A stretch of 64,000 nucleotides of DNA from Rhodopseudomonas palustris HaA2 (GCF_000013365.1 NC_007778.1:3844001-3908000); one strand, 5' to 3'; positions 38,548 to 47,192 are shown, counted from the first letter of the stretch. The notes: a model not told the origin generated them from the letters alone. Program-made: numbers and translations.

Positions 38548-38754
38548 ATGAGCCTCGAATCCCCCTGCATCGCGGTCTGCGTGATCCATCCGCAGAGCGG
38601 CCTGTGCTACGGCTGCGGCCGGACCCTGCCGGAGATCGCGCGCTGGCATCGGCTGGCCTCCGACGAGCGGCGCGCCATCATGGCGGCGTTGCCGGAACGG
38701 ATGGCCGAGGCCGGCCTGGAGCCGCCCAAGCCTCGCACGGATTGCACCAGCTAG
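38548..38754 (+). CDS. DUF1289 small protein
   Basis: 68 residues with the DUF1289 signature SPCIAVCVIHP, then GLCYGCGRTLPEIARWH and ERRAIMAALPERM. The four cysteines (C7, C11, C20, C23) could bind a metal or Fe-S cluster. It is a cytoplasmic protein of unknown role, common in proteobacteria. The next gene starts about 10 bases later on the same strand, so they are probably co-transcribed. Confidence 0.88.
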   Translation: MSLESPCIAVCVIHPQSGLCYGCGRTLPEIARWHRLASDERRAIMAALPERMAEAGLEPPKPRTDCTS

Positions 38755-38764
38755 CAGGTGTCCC

Positions 38765-39298
38765 GTGAGCCGGATCCTGCTGGTGCTCGCGGTGCTGATC
38801 GGGACCGCCGGCGCGGTGGTCGCCTATGGCGACCCCAAGCGCATCTCGGAAGCCGGCGATGCGATGTCGACGATGCTGAAGAAGCGCGTCGCGGCGGCGA
38901 CCGCAGCGGCCGCCGGACATGGCCGCGTCGTCCAGATCCCGCGCGGCACCGGCGGCGAATTCGCGGTGCGCGCCAAGGTCAACGGCGTCAACGCGGCGAT
39001 GGTGATCGACACCGGCGCGACCTCGGTCGTGCTGACTTATGAGACCGCAAAGGCCGCCGGGCTGCCGCTCGAACTGCTGAATTTCGACGTCGAGGTCGAG
39101 ACCGCGGGCGGGCGCACCCGCGCCGCCAAGCTGTCGCTCGACAGCATCGCGATCGGCAAGCTGGTGGAGCGCTCGGTGCCGGCGCTGGTGGTGCCGCGCG
39201 GCCAGATGAAGAGCAATCTGCTCGGCATGAGCTTCCTCGACCGGCTGGAAAGCTGGGAAGTCCGCGCCGACCAGTTGCGGCTGCACGGTTATCCCTGA
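38765..39298 (+). CDS. Clan AA retropepsin-like aspartic protease (TIGR02281 type)
   Basis: 177 residues. A short N-terminal hydrophobic helix (about 3-20) places the domain in the periplasm. One catalytic motif is seen, MVIDTGATSVVLT (Asp about residue 80); retropepsins work as homodimers, so one motif is expected. The flap-like AKLSLDSIAIG and the closing LLGMSFLDRLESWEV, which matches the psi-loop (L-G-M-x-F-L), support the family. The GTG start at 38765 lies about 10 bases after the DUF1289 gene. Confidence 0.85.
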   Translation: MSRILLVLAVLIGTAGAVVAYGDPKRISEAGDAMSTMLKKRVAAATAAAAGHGRVVQIPRGTGGEFAVRAKVNGVNAAMVIDTGATSVVLTYETAKAAGLPLELLNFDVEVETAGGRTRAAKLSLDSIAIGKLVERSVPALVVPRGQMKSNLLGMSFLDRLESWEVRADQLRLHGYP

Positions 39299-39434
39299 GC
39301 CGGTCGGAGGCCGCCGATCGCCGGTGGTCGCCGGTTTGATGGACAGCAATGCGCGTGAACCGAGCCGGCGCATTTGAACGGGCGACGGGGCGCGCATGAT
39401 CCGAAACCTGGACGACCGAGTTTCGGAGGCGATC

Positions 39435-39458
39435 ATGCAACAACAGGTTGTTCGATGA
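39435..39458 (+). CDS. 7-codon leader peptide coupled to the cyclase gene
   Basis: ATG, six codons (QQQVVR) and TGA. GGAGG stands at 39425-39429, five bases before the ATG, the best ribosome site of the region. The stop overlaps the cyclase ATG in an ATGA. The cyclase start itself has no good ribosome site. Translation of the cyclase therefore probably depends on re-initiation after this leader. Not previously named to my knowledge; inferred from layout. Confidence 0.5.
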   Translation: MQQQVVR

Positions 39459-41443
39459 AGTTCACCACCCGATTGATCCTGCTCGTCACCGTGCTGACGG
39501 TCGGCGCGACGCTCGTCACCGCCGCGCTGCTCACCTGGACGACGCGCCGGGCCATCATCACCGAGGCGGAAGCCTCGGGCGAGATGGTCGCGCGGCTGCT
39601 GGCGCGCAGCGCCAGCCTCGCCAGCTCGATTCCGGCCGAGGTGGAATCGATGATCGCCGACGAGATGGTGGCGCAAGGCAACATTCTGGCGCATTTCGTC
39701 GAGGCGGCGGAGCGCGCCGGCCTCGCGCCCGACGCGATCAATCGCCGGCTGAGGAGCATCACCGACGCGACCGTGTTGGACGAAATCTGGATCACCGACG
39801 ACAAGGGCCATGCTTATCTGCACAGCATGCCGGGGATCGACTTCACCTTCAGCTCCTCGCCGCAGGTGCAGCCGCAAGCCTACGCGTTCTACGATCTGTT
39901 GACCGGCAAGCGGAAGGTGGTCGATCAGGAGGCGCGCAAGCGCGACATCGACAATCAGCATTTCAAATATGTCGGCGTCGGCGGCATCGACAAGCCGAGG
40001 ATCATTCAGGTCGGGCGTAGCGCGAAACTGCTCGAGATGCTGACCGCGAAGGTCGGGCTGCCGCGGGCGGTGGAGAACCTGCTGGCAGACGGCGACATCG
40101 ACGCGGTGTGGGTGTTCGACCGCAAGCTCGACGCGATCGTCGGCCCCGGCGTCTACGGCGTCGAGCGCCACGACGGTCCCAACAAACAAGAGCTGGGGCC
40201 GGTCGGCCTGGTGATTGCCGACGGCCAGACCCGGCACGTCGAGAGCCGGGAGAACCTGAGCGTCATCGCGCCGGTTCACAACGACAAGAAGGAGATCGTC
40301 GGCGCCGCCTTGGTCCGCCTGCCGATGAACCGGGTGTGGGCGACAGTGCAGAGCCAGGCGGAGATCGCCGCGGCGACGGCATCCGCGATCGCGCTACTCG
40401 GCATTCTGCTGTCGATCGGCGTCGCACGCCACCAGTCCGCGCCGCTGCGTCAGATCACCCGCGCCGCGTCGGCGCTGGAATCCCAGACCTTCGAGCCCGC
40501 GATGCTCGCGGCCGCCGCCGATCGCGGCGACGAACTCGGACAGTTGGCGCGGGTGTTCACCGGGATGGCCGGTCAGGTCGCGGCCCGCGAGGAGCATCTC
40601 GATTCGATGGTGAGGCAGCGGACCGCCGAACTCGAAGCCCGCACCCGCAGCCTCGAAGGCCTGTCGGCGGCGCTGTCGAAATATCTGTCGCCGCAGGTGT
40701 ACTCCTCGATCTTCAGCGGCCATCAGGTCGCCGAGATCGCCTCGAAGCGCAAGAAACTGACGATCTTCCTGTCGGACATCGCCGACTTCACCGCCACCAC
40801 CGACAAGCTCGAATCCGAAGACCTGACGGCGATGCTCAACCGCTATCTCGCCGAGATGGCGCAGATCGCGCTGAAGCACGGCGCCACCATCGACAAATAT
40901 GTCGGCGACGCCGTGCTCGCCTTCTTCGGCGATCCGCAGAGCCGCGGCGTCAAGGAGGACGCCGTCGCCTGCGTGATGATGGCGATCGAGATGCAGACCA
41001 AGCTCAAGCAACTGGAGACGGAGTGGACGGCCGCGGGCGCGCAGCGGCCGTTCCGGGTGCGGATCGGCATCAACACCGGCTATTGCACCGTCGGCAATTT
41101 CGGCAGCCCCGACCGGATGGACTACACCATCATCGGCGGCGAGGTGAATCTCACCTCGCGGCTCGAACAGGCCTGCGAGCCGGGATCGATCCTGATCTCT
41201 CACGTCACCTGGTCGCTGGTGAACGATGTCATCGACGCGGAGGAGCGACCGGCGCTGACCGTGAAGGGCTTCGGCGAGTCGGTCCGTGCCTACGCGGTCC
41301 GCGGCCTCAAGGCCGCAACGCCGGCCGAGATCATTCGCAAGGAACTGCCCGGGATGCAGCTGTTCATCGACACCGCCGCCGCCGATCGCACCGAAGTCCG
41401 CGAGACCCTCGCCAAGGTGGTGGCGGAGCTCGACGAAGCGTGA
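39455..41443 (+). CDS. Membrane-bound class III nucleotide cyclase with periplasmic sensor
   Basis: 662 residues. Helix 1 (about 7-27), a periplasmic Cache-like sensor (about 33-300), helix 2 (about 303-323), a HAMP-like linker (325-400) with a coiled coil, then the cyclase domain (about 430-620). Metal-binding Asp441 (FLSDIADFT) and Asp485 (KYVGDAV), base-contacting Lys481, and transition-state Asn565 and Arg569 are all present. The place of the adenine-specifying Asp (usually IGD) is Gly562 (TIIGGEVN), so adenylate specificity is not assured. The ATG at 39455 follows a coupled leader; the frame is open upstream to 39374. It should convert ATP or GTP to the cyclic nucleotide in response to an extracytoplasmic signal. 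Confidence 0.88.
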   Translation: MKFTTRLILLVTVLTVGATLVTAALLTWTTRRAIITEAEASGEMVARLLARSASLASSIPAEVESMIADEMVAQGNILAHFVEAAERAGLAPDAINRRLRSITDATVLDEIWITDDKGHAYLHSMPGIDFTFSSSPQVQPQAYAFYDLLTGKRKVVDQEARKRDIDNQHFKYVGVGGIDKPRIIQVGRSAKLLEMLTAKVGLPRAVENLLADGDIDAVWVFDRKLDAIVGPGVYGVERHDGPNKQELGPVGLVIADGQTRHVESRENLSVIAPVHNDKKEIVGAALVRLPMNRVWATVQSQAEIAAATASAIALLGILLSIGVARHQSAPLRQITRAASALESQTFEPAMLAAAADRGDELGQLARVFTGMAGQVAAREEHLDSMVRQRTAELEARTRSLEGLSAALSKYLSPQVYSSIFSGHQVAEIASKRKKLTIFLSDIADFTATTDKLESEDLTAMLNRYLAEMAQIALKHGATIDKYVGDAVLAFFGDPQSRGVKEDAVACVMMAIEMQTKLKQLETEWTAAGAQRPFRVRIGINTGYCTVGNFGSPDRMDYTIIGGEVNLTSRLEQACEPGSILISHVTWSLVNDVIDAEERPALTVKGFGESVRAYAVRGLKAATPAEIIRKELPGMQLFIDTAAADRTEVRETLAKVVAELDEA

Positions 41444-41505
41444 GGATCACCCTCCCCTGCGAGGGGCGGGACAATCGCATTGAACATTTGCAGTCGCCGC
41501 GCGGC

Positions 41506-41656
41506 TCACCCTCCCCTGGAGGGGGAGGGTCGCTCGCGTCAGCGAGCGGGGTGGGGTGGCGAAGAGTTCATCCGCCCTGCCCGCTTCTCACCCCACCCCG
41601 TCACGCATCCCGCTCTGCGGGCTGCGTGCCGACCCTCCCCCTCGAGGGGAGGGTGA
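41506..41656. repeat. Dispersed palindromic repeat, family D
   Basis: TCACCCTCCCCTGGAGGGGG at the left is inverted relative to CCCCCTCGAGGGGAGGGTGA at the right, with an inner GGGGTGGGGTG / CACCCCACCCC pair. A partial extra copy of the left end is at about 41447-41466. It lies between the cyclase and dusA stops (convergent), where it may also act as a terminator. Confidence 0.8.
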
Positions 41657-41699
41657 AGAAAGCGCGCTGCGCGTGTCCTGATAGCCGAACGACTGCCGT

Positions 41700-42698
41700 T
41701 CACGCCGCCTCGGCGGCGCGCTGCTCGACCGCCACCATCGCCTTGCGCAACACGCTGGCGTCGGCGTCGGGCTTGACGCCGAATTCCGACAGATAGCGCC
41801 GGAACGCGCGCGCGCCGGGCACGCCCTGATACGCGCCGATCAGGTGCCGGGTGATCGCATGCAGCCGCACGCCCTGTGCGAGCTGGTCCTCGATATACGG
41901 CATCAGCGCCTCGAGCGCGTCTTTCATCGTCGCGTAAGGCGCGGCCTCGCCGAACAGCTCCGGATCGACCTCGAGCAGCCGCCACGGCTCCTGATACGCG
42001 GCGCGGCCGAGCATCACGCCATCGACATGCGCCAGATGCAGCTTCGCCTCGGCGATACTGCCGATGCCGCCATTGATGACGATCGGCAGATCGGGCAGCG
42101 CCCGTTTCAGCCGGTACACGCGATCGTAGTCGAGCGGCGGGACGTGGCGGTTTTCCTTCGGCGACAGGCCGTTGAGCCAGGCCTTGCGGGCATGCACGAT
42201 CAGCGCATCGACGCCGGCCGCGACCACACCGCGCGCCAGCGTATCGAGCGCCGCCTCCGGATCCTGATCGTCGATGCCGATCCGGCATTTCACCGTCACC
42301 GGGATCTCCACCGCGCGCTTCATCGCCGCGACGCCGTCGGCGACCAGCTCGGGCTCCGCCATCAGGCAGGCGCCGAACCGGCCCTCCTTCACCCGGTCCG
42401 ACGGGCAACCGACATTGAGGTTGATCTCGTCGTAGCCGAAATCCTCGCCGATCTTCGCGGCGGTCGCGAGCGCGGCCGGATCGGAGCCGCCGAGCTGCAG
42501 CGCCACCGGATGTTCGGACGCATCGAAGCCGAGCAAGCGCTGCCGATCGCCGTGGATCACCGCGCCGGTGGTCACCATCTCGGTGTACAGCCGCGCCCGC
42601 TTCGTCAGCAGACGATGGAATACGCGACAGCGCGAATCGGTCCACTCCATCATCGGCGCGGTACAAAATCTGAAGCTGCGGATCTGTGTGGTCTGCAT
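41700..42698 (-). CDS. dusA: tRNA-dihydrouridine synthase A
   Basis: 332-residue FMN enzyme reducing uridine to dihydrouridine in the D-loop of tRNA. The N-terminal TIM barrel has TAPMMEWTDSRCR (FMN site) and NLNVGCPSDRVKEGRFGACL, where Cys98 is the catalytic cysteine. GGIGS and GVMLGRAAYQEPW complete the FMN phosphate site. A helical C-terminal domain (about 250-330) binds tRNA. Start ATG 42698; a TTG four codons earlier is possible. It is about 100 bases from mntR on the same strand. Confidence 0.93.
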   Translation of the reverse strand: MQTTQIRSFRFCTAPMMEWTDSRCRVFHRLLTKRARLYTEMVTTGAVIHGDRQRLLGFDASEHPVALQLGGSDPAALATAAKIGEDFGYDEINLNVGCPSDRVKEGRFGACLMAEPELVADGVAAMKRAVEIPVTVKCRIGIDDQDPEAALDTLARGVVAAGVDALIVHARKAWLNGLSPKENRHVPPLDYDRVYRLKRALPDLPIVINGGIGSIAEAKLHLAHVDGVMLGRAAYQEPWRLLEVDPELFGEAAPYATMKDALEALMPYIEDQLAQGVRLHAITRHLIGAYQGVPGARAFRRYLSEFGVKPDADASVLRKAMVAVEQRAAEAA

Positions 42699-42801
42699 CG
42701 TTCGATTCAATCAATTATTCGAAGACGTCGTGCACCAGTCGGTTCGACGCTGGGTCGGTATGGCTGCGTCGCCGCGAGCGCCGGGTCGATCGAGAGGTCC
42801 G

Positions 42802-43275
42802 TCACCGCGACTCGAGAAATTGCGCGAACGCCGCCAGGGTCGCATCCGAGACGTGGTGCTCCATCCCCTCGGCATCGGCCTCCGCGGCTTCGGCGGGAAC
42901 GCCGACCGCAATCAGCAGGTCGACCACGAGCCGATGGCGGGTGTGGACTTTTTCGGCCAACGCATGCCCGTTCTCGGTGAGAAAGACACCCCGATAAGGG
43001 CGCGAGGTCGCCAATCCGGCCCGCTTCAAGCGCGAGATCGCCTTGATCGCGGTCGCGTGCGACACCCCGAGCCGCCGCGCGATGTCGGTCGGCCGCGCTT
43101 CGCCCACGCCGGTCAGCAGATCGGCGATCAACTCGACATAGTCCTCGAACAACGCGGTCGATTGCGCCGACCGCGTCTTGCCGAAGCGCCGCGCCTGGGT
43201 GTGCTCGGACGGCAGTTCGGTGCTGATCCCGTCGTGCGGCGCAGGCTTCTGGCGAGCCGTCAGCGGCATGGGCAT
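42802..43275 (-). CDS. mntR: Manganese-responsive regulator MntR (DtxR family)
   Basis: 157 residues, close to E. coli MntR in layout, with a basic N-terminal extension. The winged helix is at about 40-105 (DYVELIADLLTGVGEARPTD, then LGVSHATAIKAISRLKRAGL). Metal residues expected from the family are Asp45, Glu48, His114, Glu136, Glu139 and His140, the last set in DAEGMEHHV. It should repress Mn uptake when Mn(II) is sufficient. It is divergent from the beta-barrel/SitABCD operon with two palindromes between, one 57 bases upstream of its own start, so it probably autoregulates. ATGs at 43275 and 43269 are both possible starts. Confidence 0.88.
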   Translation of the reverse strand: MPMPLTARQKPAPHDGISTELPSEHTQARRFGKTRSAQSTALFEDYVELIADLLTGVGEARPTDIARRLGVSHATAIKAISRLKRAGLATSRPYRGVFLTENGHALAEKVHTRHRLVVDLLIAVGVPAEAAEADAEGMEHHVSDATLAAFAQFLESR

Positions 43276-43331
43276 CCATCCTAAGCCATTGAGATTGCGA
43301 GGCAGACAGATCACGTTTCAAATGTCGTGTC

Positions 43332-43355
43332 AAAATGTAGCCATAGCTACATTTT
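43332..43355. promoter_or_regulatory. Putative MntR operator 1
   Basis: Perfect palindrome: AAAATGTAGC at 43332-43341, spacer CATA, GCTACATTTT at 43346-43355. Its left edge touches a minus-strand TTGACA (43328-43333), a likely -35 of mntR. It has the same core and spacer length as operator 2. Confidence 0.75.
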
Positions 43356-43361
43356 GCAGTG

Positions 43362-43367
43362 TTGACA
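43362..43367 (+). promoter_or_regulatory. Possible -35 hexamer TTGACA of the manganese operon
   Basis: Exact TTGACA with operator 2 covering the -10/+1 region 21-37 bases downstream. The -10 is not clear (ATTCTG at 17-base spacing is weak). Confidence 0.45.
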
Positions 43368-43388
43368 TTTGCGAACCATTCTCCATTC

Positions 43389-43404
43389 TGTAGCCTCAGC
43401 TACA
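43389..43404. promoter_or_regulatory. Putative MntR operator 2
   Basis: TGTAGC, spacer CTCA, GCTACA: a 6-bp-arm palindrome sharing the core of operator 1, centred 53 bases from it (about five DNA turns). It lies 34 bases before the beta-barrel start, where a bound repressor would block the promoter. Confidence 0.7.
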
Positions 43405-43437
43405 TCATGTATGGTCGGCTAGAGTTTGGAGGGTCTG

Positions 43438-44445
43438 ATGCGAGGCGACTGGTCGCCAAAGGGCATCCCGGCGGTGCGCCAGCAAGCCGAGCGGGCGGTC
43501 GTCGCCGTGGCGATGGCGAGCGGAATTGGCGCACTGGCGCCCTTGGGTCCCGCAGCGGCGCAGGATCGGCCAGCATGGCTCGCCGCTGTCGCCTCTCTGC
43601 CGGCGAACCTCTCGCAAACCGGCAAGCCGCCGGTGCCGGGCGGTCACGACGCCAAGGACATCGATACCGAGCACATCTTCGGCTTCACCATGGGATCGGA
43701 CATCGGCCGGCGCGGCGACATCGAAATCGAGATGGAAAATGTCGGCGCGTTCGGCAAGCGAAGCGGCGGCTACGCCACGCTCGCGACGCTCAACCAGGTC
43801 AAATACACGGTCACCGATCGATTCCGCATCGCGCCGGGCTTCGGCCTCGGCGCCCAGCGGATCGATGGCGCACCGGGCTACGACGACCGGCGCCACCTCA
43901 CCTTCAACGGCGCGACCATGGAATTCCGCTACAAGCTGATCGACAGGACCTCCGCGCCGTTCGGGCTGACGCTGCACGCCCAGCCGGGCTGGAGCCGCGT
44001 CGACGAAGGCAGCGGCAGGCGGATCGAGCACTACGGCGCCGAATTCGCCGCACTGTTCGACCGCGAGCTGATCCCGGACAAATTGTACGCCGCCTTCAAC
44101 GTCTGGTACGGCACCGGCGCGACCCGCGAGCGCGCGACCAGACTGTGGAGCCACGATACCGACCTCGAACTGCACGGCGCGCTGTCCTACGCGTTCGTGC
44201 CGGAATTCGTCGCGGGCGTCGCGCTGCGCTATCTGCGGGCCTATGATGGCGGCGGCCTCGACCGCTTCGCCGGCGACGCGGTGTTCGTCGGTCCGACCTT
44301 CTCCTACAGCATCACCGACAGTCTCGGGGTGTCGGGGACCTGGCAGATGCAGGTCGCGGGTGGCGCGCTCGGCGACGATCGCCGTCTCGACCTCGACAAT
44401 TTCGAGCGCCACCAGGCGATGCTGCGCCTCAATGCGCATTTCTAG
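43438..44445 (+). CDS. Outer-membrane beta-barrel protein of the manganese operon
   Basis: 335 residues. A signal peptide (cut after about residue 42, PAAAQ) is followed by alternating amphipathic strands, many aromatic girdle residues (e.g. MEFRYKLIDR, YAAFNVWYGTG) and a C-terminal HF, a terminal Phe usual for Bam-assembled barrels. There is no plug or TonB box, so a channel or structural barrel is likelier than a TonB receptor. It is the first gene of a run into a Mn/Fe ABC transporter under MntR-type operators. A role in outer-membrane entry of Mn, analogous to MnoP of Bradyrhizobium, is inferred; no sequence similarity to MnoP is claimed. The ATG has GGAGGG upstream. Confidence 0.7.
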   Translation: MRGDWSPKGIPAVRQQAERAVVAVAMASGIGALAPLGPAAAQDRPAWLAAVASLPANLSQTGKPPVPGGHDAKDIDTEHIFGFTMGSDIGRRGDIEIEMENVGAFGKRSGGYATLATLNQVKYTVTDRFRIAPGFGLGAQRIDGAPGYDDRRHLTFNGATMEFRYKLIDRTSAPFGLTLHAQPGWSRVDEGSGRRIEHYGAEFAALFDRELIPDKLYAAFNVWYGTGATRERATRLWSHDTDLELHGALSYAFVPEFVAGVALRYLRAYDGGGLDRFAGDAVFVGPTFSYSITDSLGVSGTWQMQVAGGALGDDRRLDLDNFERHQAMLRLNAHF

Positions 44446-44500
44446 ATCGTTGCCGGCACGAGACGACAATGGACATCGTCGCCGAACGGGGAACCGACAG

Positions 44501-45418
44501 ATGAAGCCGAAAGCCGACCATCGACGCCTGGCCTGGACCGCCTTCGCGGGCGCCCTCGCCTGCCTGCTGCTGGCGGGCCCCTCCCTGGCGGAAACGCGCA
44601 AGCCGTTCCGGGTGGTGACGACCTTCACCATCATCCAGGACATCGCGCAGAACGTCGCCGGCGACAGGGCCGTGGTGGAATCGATCACCAAGCCGGGGGC
44701 TGAGATCCACGACTACCAGCCGACACCGCGCGACATCGTCCGCGCGCAGTCGGCAGACCTCGTGCTGTGGAACGGATTCAACCTCGAACGCTGGTTCGAG
44801 CGGTTCTTCCAGAGCGTCAAACAGGTGCCGAGCGTGGTCGTCACCGAAGGCATCGCGCCGATGGGGATCGCCGACGGGCCCTATGCCGGCAAGCCGAACC
44901 CGCACGCCTGGATGTCGCCGTCGAACGCGCTGATCTATGTCGAGAACATCCGCAAGGCGCTGGTCACCTACGATCCGTCCAACAAGGACGCCTACGATCG
45001 CAACGCCGCCGACTATTCCGCGCGGATCAGGGCGCTCGACGAGCCGCTGCGCAAGCGGCTCGCCGAAATTCCGAAGGACAAGCGCTGGCTGGTGTCGAGC
45101 GAAGGCGCTTTCAGCTATCTTGCGCGCGACTACGAGATGAAGGAAGCTTTCCTCTGGCCGATCAACGCCGACGAACAGGGCACGCCGCAGCAGGTGCGCA
45201 AGGTGATCGACCTGGTGCGCAACAACGACATCCCGGTGGTGTTCAGCGAAAGCACGATCTCGGACCGCGCCGCCAAGCAGGTGGCCCGCGAGGCCGGGGC
45301 ACGCTACGGTGGGGTGCTCTATGTCGACTCGCTCAGCGCCGCGGGCGGCCCAGTCCCGACCTATCTGGACCTGCTGAAGGTCACAGTGGAGACCATCGCG
45401 AAAGGGTTTGGCGCTTGA
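44501..45418 (+). CDS. sitA: SitA-type metal-binding protein of Mn/Fe ABC transporter
   Basis: 305-residue periplasmic cluster-9 (ZnuA/PsaA/SitA) solute receptor. The signal peptide is cut near residue 30. Expected Mn ligands are His70 (EIHDYQPTP), His135 (NPHAWMSP), Glu201 (SSEGAFSY) and Asp276 (LYVDSLS): two His and two acidic residues, the Mn/Fe pattern. There is no His-rich loop, which argues against zinc. The ATG at 44501 starts the signal sequence. sitB follows 18 bases after the stop. Confidence 0.88.
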   Translation: MKPKADHRRLAWTAFAGALACLLLAGPSLAETRKPFRVVTTFTIIQDIAQNVAGDRAVVESITKPGAEIHDYQPTPRDIVRAQSADLVLWNGFNLERWFERFFQSVKQVPSVVVTEGIAPMGIADGPYAGKPNPHAWMSPSNALIYVENIRKALVTYDPSNKDAYDRNAADYSARIRALDEPLRKRLAEIPKDKRWLVSSEGAFSYLARDYEMKEAFLWPINADEQGTPQQVRKVIDLVRNNDIPVVFSESTISDRAAKQVAREAGARYGGVLYVDSLSAAGGPVPTYLDLLKVTVETIAKGFGA

Positions 45419-45436
45419 CCGCGCCTCAGCACGATC

Positions 45437-46315
45437 ATGGCTAGAACGGAATTCAACGCGGCGCCCGCCAGCATCAGCGTGCAGAACCTCACCGTCACCT
45501 ATCCGAACGGCTTCACCGCCGTGAAGGACGCGTCGTTCGCGCTCGACGCCGGCACGATCTGCGCCCTGGTCGGCGTCAACGGCAGCGGCAAGTCGACCAT
45601 CTTCAAGGCGATCATGGGCTTCGTGCGGCCCACCTCCGGCGTGGTGAAACTCTGCGGTCTGCCGGTCGCGGAGGCGCTGAAGAACAACATCGTCGCCTAT
45701 GTGCCGCAGAGCGAGGACGTCGACTGGAACTTCCCGGTGCTGGTCGAAACCGTGGTGATGATGGGCCGCTACGGCCACATGAACTTCCTGCGGATTCCGT
45801 CGCGCCTCGATCGCCGCAAGGTCGACGAGGCGCTGGAGCGCGTCGGCATGAGCGACTACCGGCACCGCCAGATCGGCGAATTGAGCGGCGGCCAGAAGAA
45901 GCGTGTGTTCCTGGCCCGCTCGCTGGCGCAGGGCGGCCGCATCATCCTGCTCGACGAGCCGTTCACCGGCGTCGACGTCAAGACCGAAGCCGCGATCATC
46001 GGGCTGTTGCGCGAGTTGCGGGACTCCGGCCATCTGATGCTGGTCTCGACCCACGACCTCGGCAGCATTCCGGAATTCTGCGACCAGGTCGTCCTGATCA
46101 ACCGCTCCGTTCTCGCCGCCGGGCCGACCGCCGAGACCTTCACGCGCGACAATCTCGAACGGACGTTCGGCGGCGTGCTGCGCAACCGGCAATTCGGCGG
46201 CACCGGGCCGGATCGCGACGACGACCGCGGGCAGTTCACGGTGATCAGCGACGACGAACGGCCGCTCGTGCTGCTCGGCGAGCGCCGGAGCCAGCGCCAG
46301 GACGAGGAGACCTGA
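45437..46315 (+). CDS. sitB: ATPase subunit of Mn/Fe ABC transporter
   Basis: 292 residues. Walker [10 protein letters not shown] at about 46-54, a Q-loop [10 protein letters not shown], signature LSGGQKKR and Walker [13 protein letters not shown], then the switch His in STHDLGS. A C-terminal extension (about 250-292) is acidic. It energises the two permeases that follow, with sitC starting one base after its stop (TGA-G-ATG). Confidence 0.9.
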   Translation: MARTEFNAAPASISVQNLTVTYPNGFTAVKDASFALDAGTICALVGVNGSGKSTIFKAIMGFVRPTSGVVKLCGLPVAEALKNNIVAYVPQSEDVDWNFPVLVETVVMMGRYGHMNFLRIPSRLDRRKVDEALERVGMSDYRHRQIGELSGGQKKRVFLARSLAQGGRIILLDEPFTGVDVKTEAAIIGLLRELRDSGHLMLVSTHDLGSIPEFCDQVVLINRSVLAAGPTAETFTRDNLERTFGGVLRNRQFGGTGPDRDDDRGQFTVISDDERPLVLLGERRSQRQDEET

Positions 46316-46316
46316 G

Positions 46317-47192
46317 ATGGCCGACGGCTCGCTGTTCGCCGAGATGCTGGTGCCGTTCGGCTACGACTACATGCTCAAGGCGATGTGGGTCAGCGCGCTG
46401 GTCGGCGGCGCCTGCGCCTTTCTGTCGGCCTATCTGATGCTGAAGGGCTGGTCGCTGATGGGCGACGCCCTGGCGCATTCGATCGTGCCCGGCGTCGCGG
46501 CCGCCTATATCATCGGCGCGCCGTTCGCGGTCGGCGCCTTCGTCGCCGGACTGCTCGCCGCGGCCGGCATGCAGTTCGTCAAGCTGAACTCGCGCCTGCG
46601 CGAGGACGCGGTGATCGGACTGGTGTTCACCACGCTGTTCGCGCTCGGCCTGCTGATGGCCTCGATCTGGCCCGCCTCGGTCAGCGTCCAGACCATCGTG
46701 CTCGGCAACATCCTCGCGATCTCCGACGCGGACGTCGTGCAGGTGGCGGTGATCTCGGGGGTCTCGCTCGGCATCCTGGCGCTGCTGTGGAAGGACCTGA
46801 TGGTGACGTTCTTCGACGAGAACCACGCGCGCAGCATCGGCCTCAATCCGCGCGCGCTCAGGATCGTGTTCTTCACCCTGCTCAGCGCCTGCACCGTGGC
46901 GGCGCTGCAGACGGTCGGCGCCTGCCTCGTCATCGCGATGGTGGTCACACCCGGCGCCACCGCCTATCTCCTCACCGACCGCTTCGGCCGGCTGATCCTG
47001 ATCAGCATCTCGATCGGCGCGATCACGAGCTTCGTCGGCGCCTATCTCAGCTATTTCCTCGACGGCGCGACCGGCGGCGTGATCGTCACGCTGCAGACGC
47101 TGGTGTTCCTGACGGCGTTCTATCTGGCGCCGAAGCACGGCCTGCTGGCGGCGCGCGGGCGCCGGCTCGCCGCCGCGGAGGCCGGGTCGTGA
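46317..47192 (+). CDS. sitC: Permease subunit of Mn/Fe ABC transporter (SitC)
   Basis: 291-residue inner-membrane permease of the ABC-3 family with about eight helices. The coupling motif region ALQTVGACLVIAMVVTPGAT, matching the family EAA-like loop, is present. The end overlaps the sitD start (GTGA). Pairing of two different permeases is typical of SitABCD. Confidence 0.9.
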   Translation: MADGSLFAEMLVPFGYDYMLKAMWVSALVGGACAFLSAYLMLKGWSLMGDALAHSIVPGVAAAYIIGAPFAVGAFVAGLLAAAGMQFVKLNSRLREDAVIGLVFTTLFALGLLMASIWPASVSVQTIVLGNILAISDADVVQVAVISGVSLGILALLWKDLMVTFFDENHARSIGLNPRALRIVFFTLLSACTVAALQTVGACLVIAMVVTPGATAYLLTDRFGRLILISISIGAITSFVGAYLSYFLDGATGGVIVTLQTLVFLTAFYLAPKHGLLAARGRRLAAAEAGS

